47,716 nt of DNA, from contig NZ_JAGHRB010000023.1 of NCBI RefSeq assembly GCF_017743995.1, positions 1 to 47,716 of the forward strand. The letters are read 5' to 3'. This stretch comes from Ruegeria sp. R13_0 (lineage in GTDB: Bacteria; Pseudomonadota; Alphaproteobacteria; Rhodobacterales; Rhodobacteraceae). The notes beneath the pieces were generated by a model. That model ran no database searches. It was given only the letters and a program-made list of their open reading frames with translations, and was not told where the DNA came from. A program made the translations under genes and the position numbers. Shown here one piece after another: positions 1-8,035 of the stretch. Position 1 is the stretch's first letter. Each line of letters opens with the position of its first letter.

Positions 1-304
1 AATGAGTTAGCAAGACCCGCGAGATGATGGTGCATAAGTCAGCCGCCAAAACCAGGACACTCCGCCGAATGGCGCGGGCGTAAGAGCCCGCAAAGCTGAT
101 AGGAACTTGGTTTGCGGAACCCATCAGCGCCAGCGGTCAAAACCGCGCAAAAAGGCCGGACACATGACTGCTTCTGACAAATGCACAAATCAGGTCAAAA
201 AGGACTTGCTATGCAGGAGCCATCCACACATGCCATTCGCTGTAATCGAAAAAACTCTCTTTGATTGTGACAGGTTTCGGGTTCCGAGCAGAAATTGAAG
301 CAAA
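1..304. other. Left-edge intergenic region with a small hairpin
   Basis: I see no convincing gene here. A 63-codon open frame at 107-298 has no recognisable domain, no good ribosome binding site and a composition unlike its neighbours. The only clear structure is a 6-bp GC-rich hairpin at 74-91 (GCGGGC, 6-nt loop, GCCCGC), not followed by a T-run. The stretch lies beyond the 3' end of tctE and may be the outer flank of a mobile element, but no transposase is visible. Confidence 0.4.
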
Positions 305-1672
305 CTACAGGGCTATGGGAAGCTGAAGCGTGACGCTTGCTCCTTTTTCGACTTGGTTGATCGCGGCCACTCCTCCGTGGCGCTTCGCTACAGCTGAGAC
401 AATCGACAACCCTAAACCGCTGCCTTCGGAATATTCCAACTGCGAAAATCGACTGAAAACGGCTTCGCTTTGTTCGGGTGAAAGGCCGGTTCCGTCATCG
501 GATACGGTAAGCTTTACGTTCTCGCCATCAGAGCGCAGCGCGACTGAAATTTGGCTCAACTTAGTCCCGCCGTGCTTAACTGCGTTGTCCAGCAGGTTTT
601 TGATGGCCTCAGTTAAAAAAACCTGATCTCCTGAAACCGAAATTGTCGAGTCCGGCATCGTAACATCAAACTCGATCCCTTTTGCGAGGATCTGTACACC
701 CATGTCAGTGCAGACTTCTTCCACAACCGCACGGAAATCAATCTTGTCCATCTGATCCTGATGCGTAGGTTGCCGCAACCGCTCCAACGACAATAGCTGC
801 TCGGCCACCGTGGCGGAATTTTTCGCTGCCGACACAAGCTCGATAATCCGTTTGTCCTTGTCCTCATCCGTTTTTGCGTCCCGCAAAGCCTCGGCCATGG
901 ACTGAACCGCTGCCGCGGGATTCCGCAGCTGATGCGCGGCCTCTGAGATAAACACCTGATGGGCGTTGATGCTGTGTTCGACCTGTCCAAACAGCCGGTT
1001 CAGGGTCTGAACAATGCCATAAACTTCGACCGGGACCGGGCGTTTGATTTCGCTCAGGTCGTCAGGTGAGCGTAGGTCGATCGCATCCTGCAAATCCAGC
1101 AAGGGCCGCAACCCGCGTGCGACCCCAAACCACACGACAAAAGCAAGGGTGGCCAGCAGGATACCCATCAGGCTCGCTGCGCGGATCGACAGTTCGTTGG
1201 CAAAGGCGTTGCGGTCCGCAACGCGTTGCCAAGCTGTTACCGTCGCATCGCCCACCAGGTTACCCAGTGTGACACGCTCGGTCATTTTCAGTACGCGCAC
1301 CGGCTCATCCCGATAAATCGCCTCGAAAAACCTCGGCTGGTACGCGCCTTGCTCAGACGGGTTTGCAGCGGCCGGAGGATATGCATACCCTGTGACGTAA
1401 ATGCCACCGGGTCCGGTCACGTGATAAAAAATCTCTCCGCCTGACGCATCGCGGATCAAGCTGCGCGTGGTGGGCGACAGGGCATCGCCTTCTGAGACTG
1501 CTACATCGCGCGAAATGGCCAGACCGGCAGATAACAGGCTGTCGTCAAAAAGCTCCTGCGCCGTCTGCTGGGCGACCGTGTAGCGCCAGTATCCAAGCAA
1601 GATTGCGAGCAGAACCAATGGCGTCAGGATCAGAATAAAAAGCCTAAGCCTGAGTGAGCCGTGCCGGATCAC
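305..1672 (-). CDS. tctE: TctE-type sensor histidine kinase
   Basis: This is a membrane sensor kinase of the TctE/OmpR-partner class that probably senses a tricarboxylate outside the cell and phosphorylates the TctD-like regulator encoded just upstream. Two membrane segments (about residues 11-29 and 166-186) flank a periplasmic sensor domain of about 135 residues, as in the family. The H-box has His247 (AAHQLRNP), followed by an N-box (NLLDNAVKHGG) and G-boxes (DDGTG and SGLGLSIV). The start codon is GTG and overlaps the tctD stop as GTGA, so the two proteins are translationally coupled. At 455 aa the length is normal. The two genes diverge from the transporter genes, the classical tctDE/tctCBA layout. 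Confidence 0.88.
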   Translation of the reverse strand: MIRHGSLRLRLFILILTPLVLLAILLGYWRYTVAQQTAQELFDDSLLSAGLAISRDVAVSEGDALSPTTRSLIRDASGGEIFYHVTGPGGIYVTGYAYPPAAANPSEQGAYQPRFFEAIYRDEPVRVLKMTERVTLGNLVGDATVTAWQRVADRNAFANELSIRAASLMGILLATLAFVVWFGVARGLRPLLDLQDAIDLRSPDDLSEIKRPVPVEVYGIVQTLNRLFGQVEHSINAHQVFISEAAHQLRNPAAAVQSMAEALRDAKTDEDKDKRIIELVSAAKNSATVAEQLLSLERLRQPTHQDQMDKIDFRAVVEEVCTDMGVQILAKGIEFDVTMPDSTISVSGDQVFLTEAIKNLLDNAVKHGGTKLSQISVALRSDGENVKLTVSDDGTGLSPEQSEAVFSRFSQLEYSEGSGLGLSIVSAVAKRHGGVAAINQVEKGASVTLQLPIAL

Positions 1673-2337
1673 TTTTGCACCTCAAGCAGATATCCAAGGC
1701 CACGCGCGGTCTTGATCCGGATGCCAAAGTTCTGAAGGCGCTTGCGCAGTCGTGACACATGCGGCTCGACGGCTGAATCGTCAACATCAGCGCCCACGCC
1801 ATAGACGTAGTCGGTCAACTGACTTTTGGGGACGATCCTGCCGCGTCGTTCCAGCAGGCATTCAAGCACGGCCATTTCCCGGCGCGGCACATCAAGCACT
1901 TGGCCCTTTGCGCTGACCTGCCGGGCTGTTCGGTCAAACTCGAGGTCTCCGATGGTTTCGTGTGCGCCGTAGTCCAGCTGTTTGCGGCGCGACAGGGCGC
2001 GTATGCGGGCCTCAAGCTCGTCCATTTCGAAGGGCTTCACCAAGTAGTCGTCAGCGCCCATATCCAGACCTGAAACTCGGTCACCGGTTTCGGAGCGCGC
2101 GGTCAGCAGGATGACAGGCGCACTGTCGCCCCGATGGCGCAGCGACCGCAAGATCTCAAGACCTGACCGACCCGGCAGGTTGATGTCCAGAACGATCAGA
2201 TCCGCGCCTTCCTGTTCCAGATACAGATCGGCGGCATCGCCATCTGTCAGTACGTCGGCGGCATGACCCCGATCCCGCAGGCGGTAGGCAATGGCGTTGG
2301 CAAGGGTTTCATTGTCCTCGACGATGACGATCCGCAT
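1669..2337 (-). CDS. tctD: TctD-type OmpR-family response regulator
   Basis: This is a cytoplasmic response regulator, predicted to activate the divergent tctC-tctAB genes when phosphorylated by TctE. The receiver domain (residues 1-115) has the acidic pair near Asp8, phospho-acceptor Asp51 (LIVLDINLPG) and Lys101 (VKPF). A winged-helix DNA-binding domain occupies about residues 130-220. I chose the ATG at 2337 because the protein then begins MRIVIVED, the normal start of a receiver domain, and AGGAG stands a few bases upstream; a longer frame starting at 2376 adds 13 atypical residues. Length is 222 aa. The gene overlaps tctE by four bases. Confidence 0.88.
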   Translation of the reverse strand: MRIVIVEDNETLANAIAYRLRDRGHAADVLTDGDAADLYLEQEGADLIVLDINLPGRSGLEILRSLRHRGDSAPVILLTARSETGDRVSGLDMGADDYLVKPFEMDELEARIRALSRRKQLDYGAHETIGDLEFDRTARQVSAKGQVLDVPRREMAVLECLLERRGRIVPKSQLTDYVYGVGADVDDSAVEPHVSRLRKRLQNFGIRIKTARGLGYLLEVQK

Positions 2338-2476
2338 TCGGGCTCCTGCAAGTTTCGCGCAAGGTTGGCGCTCCATGATTGCCAGATGGGAGGGGGAATC
2401 AACCCCACAGTTCTATTTACAGTCACGGTGGCGCGGAGGGCGTCGACGTGGTTGTCTGGTCAACAGGGAGGAACCA

Positions 2477-3565
2477 ATGGCCGTTTCCAACTTCACCCGT
2501 CGCGCCGTCGTGGGGCTGATCGCCGCCGCCGGACTCGCCGCACCTGCCGCTGCCGAGGTCGATTTCTCGGGCAAGACCATCGAATGGGTCATTCCGTTCT
2601 CGGAAACGGGCGGGTCGGCCAAATGGGCCAACTTCTTTGCGCCGCTTCTGTCCGAGGCACTGCCGGGCCAACCGACTGTGGTGGTCAAATTCATGCCGGG
2701 CGCAGGTTCGACCAAAGGTGCGAACTGGTTTCAGGAGCAGAATCATGATGACGGCACGCTGCTGTTTGGCACGTCGGGTTCAACACAGTTCCCGTATCTG
2801 CTGAGCGACCCGCGTGTGCGCTATGAATACAACGATTGGATTCCTGTCATGGCGTCGGGTACCGGTGGCGTTGCCTATCTGAACGCCGAGGATGGCGCCA
2901 AGTTTGATGGCTCTGCCAATGCGTTGAAAGACACCAATTTCATCTACGGCTCGCAAGGCGCGACCCGGCTGGATCTGGTGCCGCTGCTGGCATGGCAGAT
3001 GTTGGGTATGAATGTGGAGCCGGTCTTTGGCATCAAAGGCCGCGGTGATGGCCGCCTGATGTTCGAACGCGGTGAGGCCAATATCGATTACCAGACGTCG
3101 TCGGGCTATCTGGGCGGGTCGGCCCCGCTGGTCGAGGCTGGTCAGGCCGTTCCGATGATGACGTGGGGCGCGTTGGATGCGGATGGCAATATCGTGCGCG
3201 ATCCGACCTTCCCGGACATTCCGACTTTCAAGGAGGTCTGCGAGGCCACCGATGGCTGCGAAACCAGTGGTGAGGCATGGGACGCATGGAAAGCCTTCTT
3301 CGTCGCAGGTTTCCCGGTTCAGAAGCTGGCCTTCCTGCCCGGTGACACACCGCAAGAGGTCGTCGACGCCTATACCGCAGCGTTCCAAGCTGTGACCGAG
3401 CGGGGTGATTTTGCGGACATTTCGTCCAAGCGCGTTGGTAATTATCCTGTGTTTGTCGGCGAAGGCTCGAAATCTGCTCTGCAGACGGCGACTAATGTGG
3501 ACGACAACGCCAAGCAATATGTCCTGAACTGGCTGAAAGAGGCCTACGGCGTCGAACTGAACTAA
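2477..3565 (+). CDS. tctC: TTT-family periplasmic substrate-binding protein
   Basis: This is the extracytoplasmic solute receptor of a tripartite tricarboxylate transporter; it captures the acid in the periplasm and delivers it to TctAB. The N-terminus has a twin-arginine-like pair (TRR), a hydrophobic core and an AAA-type cleavage site near residue 26. The first mature strand (KTIEWVIPFSETGG) matches the family pattern in which a beta strand ends in a Gly-rich ligand loop. A second loop (MPGAGSTKGANWF) is the other typical ligand-contact segment. I chose ATG 2477 because AGGGAGG lies just upstream and because it places the signal peptide at the N-terminus. Length is 362 aa. The ligand cannot be read from sequence; a tricarboxylate is inferred from the neighbours. 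Confidence 0.85.
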   Translation: MAVSNFTRRAVVGLIAAAGLAAPAAAEVDFSGKTIEWVIPFSETGGSAKWANFFAPLLSEALPGQPTVVVKFMPGAGSTKGANWFQEQNHDDGTLLFGTSGSTQFPYLLSDPRVRYEYNDWIPVMASGTGGVAYLNAEDGAKFDGSANALKDTNFIYGSQGATRLDLVPLLAWQMLGMNVEPVFGIKGRGDGRLMFERGEANIDYQTSSGYLGGSAPLVEAGQAVPMMTWGALDADGNIVRDPTFPDIPTFKEVCEATDGCETSGEAWDAWKAFFVAGFPVQKLAFLPGDTPQEVVDAYTAAFQAVTERGDFADISSKRVGNYPVFVGEGSKSALQTATNVDDNAKQYVLNWLKEAYGVELN

Positions 3566-3578
3566 GTTGACACGTCGT

Positions 3579-3602
3579 CGCGCGCCCAACGAAGGGCGCG
3601 CG
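3579..3602 (+). terminator. Hairpin between tctC and tctAB
   Basis: A perfect 9-bp GC-rich stem (CGCGCGCCC and GGGCGCGCG around a 6-nt loop) lies 13 bases after the tctC stop and is followed by TTTCT. It could act as a partial terminator or 3'-stabilising structure, giving more receptor than membrane subunit, a common arrangement for binding-protein operons. The T-run is short, so read-through into tctAB is expected. Confidence 0.6.
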
Positions 3603-3641
3603 TTTCTCTACATCCAAGACATTTTATGAAAGGCGGCCGCT

Positions 3642-5672
3642 ATGGAGGTTTTCGCCACCGCTCTTCCTGCGCTCGGTGACGCGTGGGGTCTGATCCTGCA
3701 ACCTATCGTTCTGGGGTATCTCATTCTCGGCGTCGTTATGGGGCTGGCCGTGGGCGTCTTTCCGGGGCTGGGAGGCATCGCCGGTCTGTCCCTGTTGCTG
3801 CCCTTCATGTTCGGTATGGACCCGATCCTTGGACTGGCGCTGATGATCGGTATGGTCGCGGTGGTGCCGACGTCGGACACTTTTGCGTCCGTCCTGATGG
3901 GTATCCCCGGCAGCTCCGCCTCGCAGGCGACCGTGCTGGACGGCTTCCCCATGGCGAAAAAGGGCGAAGCGGCAAGGGCGCTGTCGGCGGCTTTTTCCTC
4001 GTCCCTCTTCGGCGGGCTGGTCGGCGCGACCTTCCTGACCATGTTCATTCTGATCGCGCGGCCCATCGTTCTGGCCTTCGGCCTGCCCGAGATGTTGATG
4101 ATCACAATTCTCGGCCTGTCGATGGTCGCCATTTTGGCCGGGCGGATCCCGCTGAAAGGCGTCGCCGCCGCCGGTCTGGGCCTGATGGTCGGCACGATTG
4201 GTGAGGCGGATGCAGGCGGTTCGCTGCGCATGGCAACTTATGACATTCCTTATCTGACGGACGGCCTGAAGCTGGTCATCGTTGGCCTGGGTATCTTTGC
4301 GGTGCCCGAGATCGTATCGCTGCTGCGTCAAGATCGGTCGATTGCCAAAGGGGCCTCACTGGGCGCCGGTTGGCTGGACGGCGTCAAAGACTGGTTCGCA
4401 AATATATGGCTGTCGGTGCGTTGTTCGATCATTGGCGTGATTGTTGGCGTCATACCTGGTCTTGGTGGTTCGGTGGTTGACTGGATTGCCTACGGCCATT
4501 CGGTTCAATCCACCAAGGACAAGAGCAATTTCGGCAAAGGCGAAGTGCGCGGAGTCATCGGCCCGGAAAGCTCAAACAACGCCAAGGAGGGCGGCGGTTT
4601 GGTGCCAACTTTGCTGTTCGGCATTCCCGGTTCCGGCTCAATGGCGATCTTTATCGGCGCGGTGGCCCTGCTGGGGTCTGGCGATATCGAGGTCGGTCCG
4701 AGCATGCTGAAAGACAATCTCGACATCACCTATTCAATCGTTTGGCTGCTGGCGCTGGCCAACGTCGTGGGCACGATCTTGTGCATCGCAGCCTCGGGCG
4801 GCATCGCCAAGTTGACCACGATCCGCTTTACCTATCTGGCCCCGTTCCTGTTCATGTTGATCAGCTTTGCGGCGTTTCAATCCGGCCAAAACTTCGAAGA
4901 CTTGCTGGCCCTGTTCGTGATCGGCCTGATCGGCATCTTTTTACGCCGTTTCGACTGGTCGCGCCCAGCCTTCCTGATCGGTTTCGTTTTGTCGAACCCG
5001 GTTGAGAAGTTCACCAATCAGGCGTTCCAGATCGCCTCATTCCGGTTCCGCAAAAGCTTTGGTGAGGGGATGGAATATGTCTTCAGCCCTATCGTCATCG
5101 TGCTGATCGTGGTCACGGTTGTTTCGGTCATTCTGGGTATCCGGCAGGCCAAGATGATCATGGCCGAGGGTGATGTTCAGGCCGGTACCAAACGCGCGCC
5201 GCTTATCTTTCTGCTGGTGATCATGGCCTATCTGATCGTCGCTTTGGTCAACGCCAACATGATCCCCGACTACAATATGACCGACAAGATTATCCCGCTG
5301 GTTATCGGCGGCGTCTCGCTATTCTGTTGCGTGATCCTTCTGATCCAGATGATGCGACGTCCTGAAGGCGACGTGATCTTTGCCGACAAGGAAATCGCCG
5401 GTGAGGACGCCAGTGCCCCCCATGGTCTGTGGTCCACGCTGGCGTGGTTCGCAAGCCTGATCGCGGCCACGTGGGTGGTGGGCTTCATCCTTGCCCTGAT
5501 AGGGTTCCTGATCGCCTTTCTCCGTATCCGCGCCGGGTCCAGCTGGCAGATGACTCTGATCCTGACCGCCTGCGGCATTGGGTTCATGTGCCTGATGGCG
5601 GGCGCTCTGAACCGCGATTTCCCGCCAGGTCTGTTGCAGGACATGGTCAGCCTGCCCTGGCCGTTGAAGTGA
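3642..5672 (+). CDS. tctA: Fused TctA-TctB tripartite tricarboxylate transporter membrane subunit
   Basis: This inner-membrane protein is predicted to carry out the cation-coupled import step of the TTT system. Residues 1 to about 500 are TctA, with two related repeats each containing a GLGG loop and an IPGS-type loop (FPGLGG and GIPGSSASQ in the first half; IPGLGGSVVDW and GIPGSGSMA in the second). From about residue 515 the sequence changes to a TctB-like small subunit: four hydrophobic helices separated by a charged loop. TctA is usually about 500 aa and TctB about 150 aa in separate genes, so this 676-aa protein is best read as a natural fusion. No separate tctB is present, which supports that reading. 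The next gene starts 10 bases downstream. Confidence 0.85.
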   Translation: MEVFATALPALGDAWGLILQPIVLGYLILGVVMGLAVGVFPGLGGIAGLSLLLPFMFGMDPILGLALMIGMVAVVPTSDTFASVLMGIPGSSASQATVLDGFPMAKKGEAARALSAAFSSSLFGGLVGATFLTMFILIARPIVLAFGLPEMLMITILGLSMVAILAGRIPLKGVAAAGLGLMVGTIGEADAGGSLRMATYDIPYLTDGLKLVIVGLGIFAVPEIVSLLRQDRSIAKGASLGAGWLDGVKDWFANIWLSVRCSIIGVIVGVIPGLGGSVVDWIAYGHSVQSTKDKSNFGKGEVRGVIGPESSNNAKEGGGLVPTLLFGIPGSGSMAIFIGAVALLGSGDIEVGPSMLKDNLDITYSIVWLLALANVVGTILCIAASGGIAKLTTIRFTYLAPFLFMLISFAAFQSGQNFEDLLALFVIGLIGIFLRRFDWSRPAFLIGFVLSNPVEKFTNQAFQIASFRFRKSFGEGMEYVFSPIVIVLIVVTVVSVILGIRQAKMIMAEGDVQAGTKRAPLIFLLVIMAYLIVALVNANMIPDYNMTDKIIPLVIGGVSLFCCVILLIQMMRRPEGDVIFADKEIAGEDASAPHGLWSTLAWFASLIAATWVVGFILALIGFLIAFLRIRAGSSWQMTLILTACGIGFMCLMAGALNRDFPPGLLQDMVSLPWPLK

Positions 5673-5682
5673 GGGGTTCAAA

Positions 5683-6771
5683 ATGACTCAAACCGCAATC
5701 CCTTATATCTTGATGCGTGGCGGCACGTCGAAAGGCCCGTATTTCCGCCGCTCGGATTTGCCTGAGGATCTGGACGCGCTGGCCGAGGTGCTGATCGCCG
5801 CTCTTGGGTCCGGGCAGTCGCTGAACATCGACGGCATCGGCGGCGGCGCGGCGGTGACCACAAAGGTCGCGATGCTGTCAGTCAGCGAGGATGACTGGGC
5901 CGATATCGACTATTTCTTCGCGCAGGTCTCGGTCGAGGACAAGCTGGTCGATTTCAAACCCACTTGCGGCAATATCCTGTCTGGCGTTGCCCCTGCTGCC
6001 ATCGAGATGGGCTTGTTCAAACCGCAGGGTGATGAAACTGAAGTTCGCATTCGGGCCGTCAACACTGGGGCTCGGATCGTGGCCAAGGTGAATACACCCG
6101 GGGGCGAATTGACCTATGAGGGTGATGCGGAGATCGCCGGCGTTCCCGGTCATTCAGCGCCGGTGCAGTTGAGTTTCATGGGCGTGGTGGGCTCGGCCAC
6201 CGGAGCGTTCCTGCCTACGGGCAACCTGCGCGATGCAGTTCAGGGCGTCGAACTGACCTGCATGGATGTTGCTATGCCGATGGCTATCGCCCGCGCCACA
6301 GACTTCGGATTGACGGGCTATGAGAGCGCCAAGGAGCTGGACGCAAACCGCGCGTTCTTTGACCGGATGGAGGCCGTTAGGATCGAAGCAGGGCAGCGGA
6401 TGGGTATGGGGGATGTGTCCAAATCGGTCACCCCTAAGTTCGGCCTTGTTGCTCCGGCCAGAGAGGGCGGAACGCTCGCAGTGCGGTATTTCATGCCGTG
6501 GAAAACCCACCCGACCATGGCGGTCACCGGCGCGCAATGCATGGCGTCTTGCGCTTTGACTCCCGGAACCGTCGCCGACGGTTTGCTGGATCGCCCCACG
6601 AACAGCCCGGCTGAAGTCGTTCTGGAACACGCCTCGGGCAATATCGACGTGTTGGTGGATTTTTCCACCACCGACGGGTTCACAGTGAACGCGGCGGGTT
6701 TGGTGCGGACCGCGCGCAAGTTGGCGGACGGGCATGTTTATGTGCCTAAATCTGTTTGGAACGGGAGTTGA
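5683..6771 (+). CDS. PrpF / 4-oxalomesaconate tautomerase family isomerase
   Basis: This enzyme belongs to the PrpF family (diaminopimelate-epimerase fold), which moves a double bond or changes cis/trans geometry in aconitate-like acids. It opens with the family signature IPYILMRGGTSKGPYF. It keeps the two candidate acid/base residues, Lys61 (VTTKVAML) and Cys95 (FKPTCGN), and at 362 aa it has a normal length for GalD/PrpF. Known members act on 2-methylaconitate or 4-oxalomesaconate. Next to a tricarboxylate importer and TcuAB, a role in interconverting trans- and cis-aconitate or a related unsaturated tricarboxylate is a reasonable inference. It starts 10 bases after tctAB and is probably in the same operon. 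Confidence 0.8.
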   Translation: MTQTAIPYILMRGGTSKGPYFRRSDLPEDLDALAEVLIAALGSGQSLNIDGIGGGAAVTTKVAMLSVSEDDWADIDYFFAQVSVEDKLVDFKPTCGNILSGVAPAAIEMGLFKPQGDETEVRIRAVNTGARIVAKVNTPGGELTYEGDAEIAGVPGHSAPVQLSFMGVVGSATGAFLPTGNLRDAVQGVELTCMDVAMPMAIARATDFGLTGYESAKELDANRAFFDRMEAVRIEAGQRMGMGDVSKSVTPKFGLVAPAREGGTLAVRYFMPWKTHPTMAVTGAQCMASCALTPGTVADGLLDRPTNSPAEVVLEHASGNIDVLVDFSTTDGFTVNAAGLVRTARKLADGHVYVPKSVWNGS

Positions 6772-6787
6772 TCAAGTGTAACCCAAA

Positions 6788-6807
6788 TAGTATACTATTG
6801 TATACAT
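6788..6807. promoter_or_regulatory. Tandem TGTATACA-type operator, probable GntR site
   Basis: Two adjacent 10-bp near-palindromes, TAGTATACTA and TTGTATACAT, lie between the prpF-like gene and the start of the 78-aa gene. The second shares its TGTATACA core with the box at 9108-9117 in front of the GntR gene. Spacing of one helical turn suggests two dimers on one DNA face. The site sits 15 bases before the start codon, where binding would block transcription. The assignment to the local GntR protein is inference from the shared motif. Confidence 0.6.
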
Positions 6808-6821
6808 AATGGGAGGACACG

Positions 6822-7058
6822 ATGGACAACTACTCGGAATGCCTCGATATCGCGCGTCAGGAACTCAGGTTGGCGCAGTCGGCCCTACGGCGGAACATCG
6901 CGGACTACCCGACACCGATTGCTGGCTGCGATGAGCAGTTTAACCATTTGCTGGATCAAAGCGAACGGGTCCGCAATGCACTTGCCGCTCTCGACACATG
7001 TCATTTTGTGCCGACGCCAAGAAAACTGAACACCGAGCAGGGTATAGAAAGCCGATGA
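6822..7058 (+). CDS. 78-aa orphan protein coupled to hydroxyacid dehydrogenase
   Basis: I do not recognise this protein. It is a small, soluble, predicted helical polypeptide with no signal peptide or membrane segment and two separated cysteines (near residues 7 and 36). It has a strong ribosome binding site (GGGAGG) seven bases before the ATG, and its stop overlaps the start of the following dehydrogenase as ATGA, both good evidence that it is really translated. The tandem operator lies immediately upstream, so it is the first gene of a regulated unit. A small partner or regulatory subunit of the dehydrogenase is one possibility, but nothing in the sequence shows it. Confidence 0.7.
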   Translation: MDNYSECLDIARQELRLAQSALRRNIADYPTPIAGCDEQFNHLLDQSERVRNALAALDTCHFVPTPRKLNTEQGIESR

Positions 7059-8035
7059 AGGTCCACATTCTTGATGACTGGTTTGACACGCTTCGTGGCC
7101 TGCCTTGCTTTGAGAGACTCACGGGTCATGAGGTGACGGTATGGACGGATCATGTCGAAGACACTGACACTCTGGCCGAGAGATTGCAGGAAGCAGAGGT
7201 GTTGGTGCTGTTCCGCGAACGTACCAAAGTCACTCGCTCCTTGCTGGGGAAGTTACCGAACCTGAAACTGATCAGCCAGCGCAGCGTTTATCCTCATGTC
7301 GATGTCGAAGCCTGTACAGATCACCGCGTGTTGTTGTGTTCGAACATGCATGGTGGAACGCCGTCTTATGCTGCAGCTGAACTTACTTGGGCGTTAATCA
7401 TGGTCGGGATGCGGGATTTGCCCGCACAAATGGCCTCGGTCAAAGCAGGGCATTGGCAGGCGGGCGTGGGCAAGACGCTGCGGGGGCGTCAGTTGGGGCT
7501 CTATGGCTATGGCCGAATTGCCCACGCGGTTGCGGGCTATGCCGAGGCGTTCGGGATGAATGTCGTTTGGTGGTCGTCTGAGGAAGGCCGGACACGTGTG
7601 CAGGCGGATGGCGCACAGGTCGCGCCCAGCCGTGAAGCGTTCTTTGGCAGCAGCGATGTCGTCTCTATCCATGTGCGCTTGAAACCTAACACGCGCGGGA
7701 TCATCACCGCACCGGATTTTGCACAGATGCAGCCGGACGCGCTGTTTGTGAACACCTCGCGAGCCGGGCTGATCGCTCCAGGTGCTTTGCTTGAGGCGCT
7801 GAGCGCGGGTCGCCCCGGCAAAGCGGCGATTGATGTGTTCGATACTGAGCCACTGATCGATCCGACCGATCCGCTATTGTCGCATCCCAACTTGATCGCG
7901 ACGCCACATATCGGTTTTGTCACTGAAGACGAGTTCGACCTGCAATTCGCGGATATTTTCGATCAGGTGAACGCCTATGCCGAAGGCGCTCCGATCCACA
8001 TGATCAACCCCGAGGTTTGGACCAACGCAGAATAA
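7055..8035 (+). CDS. D-isomer specific 2-hydroxyacid dehydrogenase
   Basis: This is a cytoplasmic NAD(P)-dependent dehydrogenase that interconverts a 2-hydroxy acid and the 2-oxo acid. The dinucleotide-binding motif is GLYGYGRIAHAVAGY (from residue 148), and the catalytic trio is Arg236 (NTSRAG), Glu265 (DTEPL) and His285 (TPHIGF). The length of 326 aa is usual. I chose ATG 7055 because the protein then begins MKVHILDDW, a first beta strand, and because the start overlaps the preceding stop. The substrate is unknown; in this cassette a hydroxylated or oxo derivative of a tricarboxylate breakdown product is plausible. Its 3' end overlaps the convergent abrB-type gene by 32 bases. Confidence 0.85.
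   Translation: MKVHILDDWFDTLRGLPCFERLTGHEVTVWTDHVEDTDTLAERLQEAEVLVLFRERTKVTRSLLGKLPNLKLISQRSVYPHVDVEACTDHRVLLCSNMHGGTPSYAAAELTWALIMVGMRDLPAQMASVKAGHWQAGVGKTLRGRQLGLYGYGRIAHAVAGYAEAFGMNVVWWSSEEGRTRVQADGAQVAPSREAFFGSSDVVSIHVRLKPNTRGIITAPDFAQMQPDALFVNTSRAGLIAPGALLEALSAGRPGKAAIDVFDTEPLIDPTDPLLSHPNLIATPHIGFVTEDEFDLQFADIFDQVNAYAEGAPIHMINPEVWTNAE

Noticed and set aside
107..298. 63-codon open frame near the left edge
   Set aside because: No family resemblance, no convincing ribosome site and an arginine/lysine/cysteine-rich composition. Not enough to call a gene.
3608..4331. Long reverse-strand open frames inside tctAB
   Set aside because: Proline/arginine- and histidine/glutamine-rich shadow translations of a clear membrane-protein gene on the other strand.
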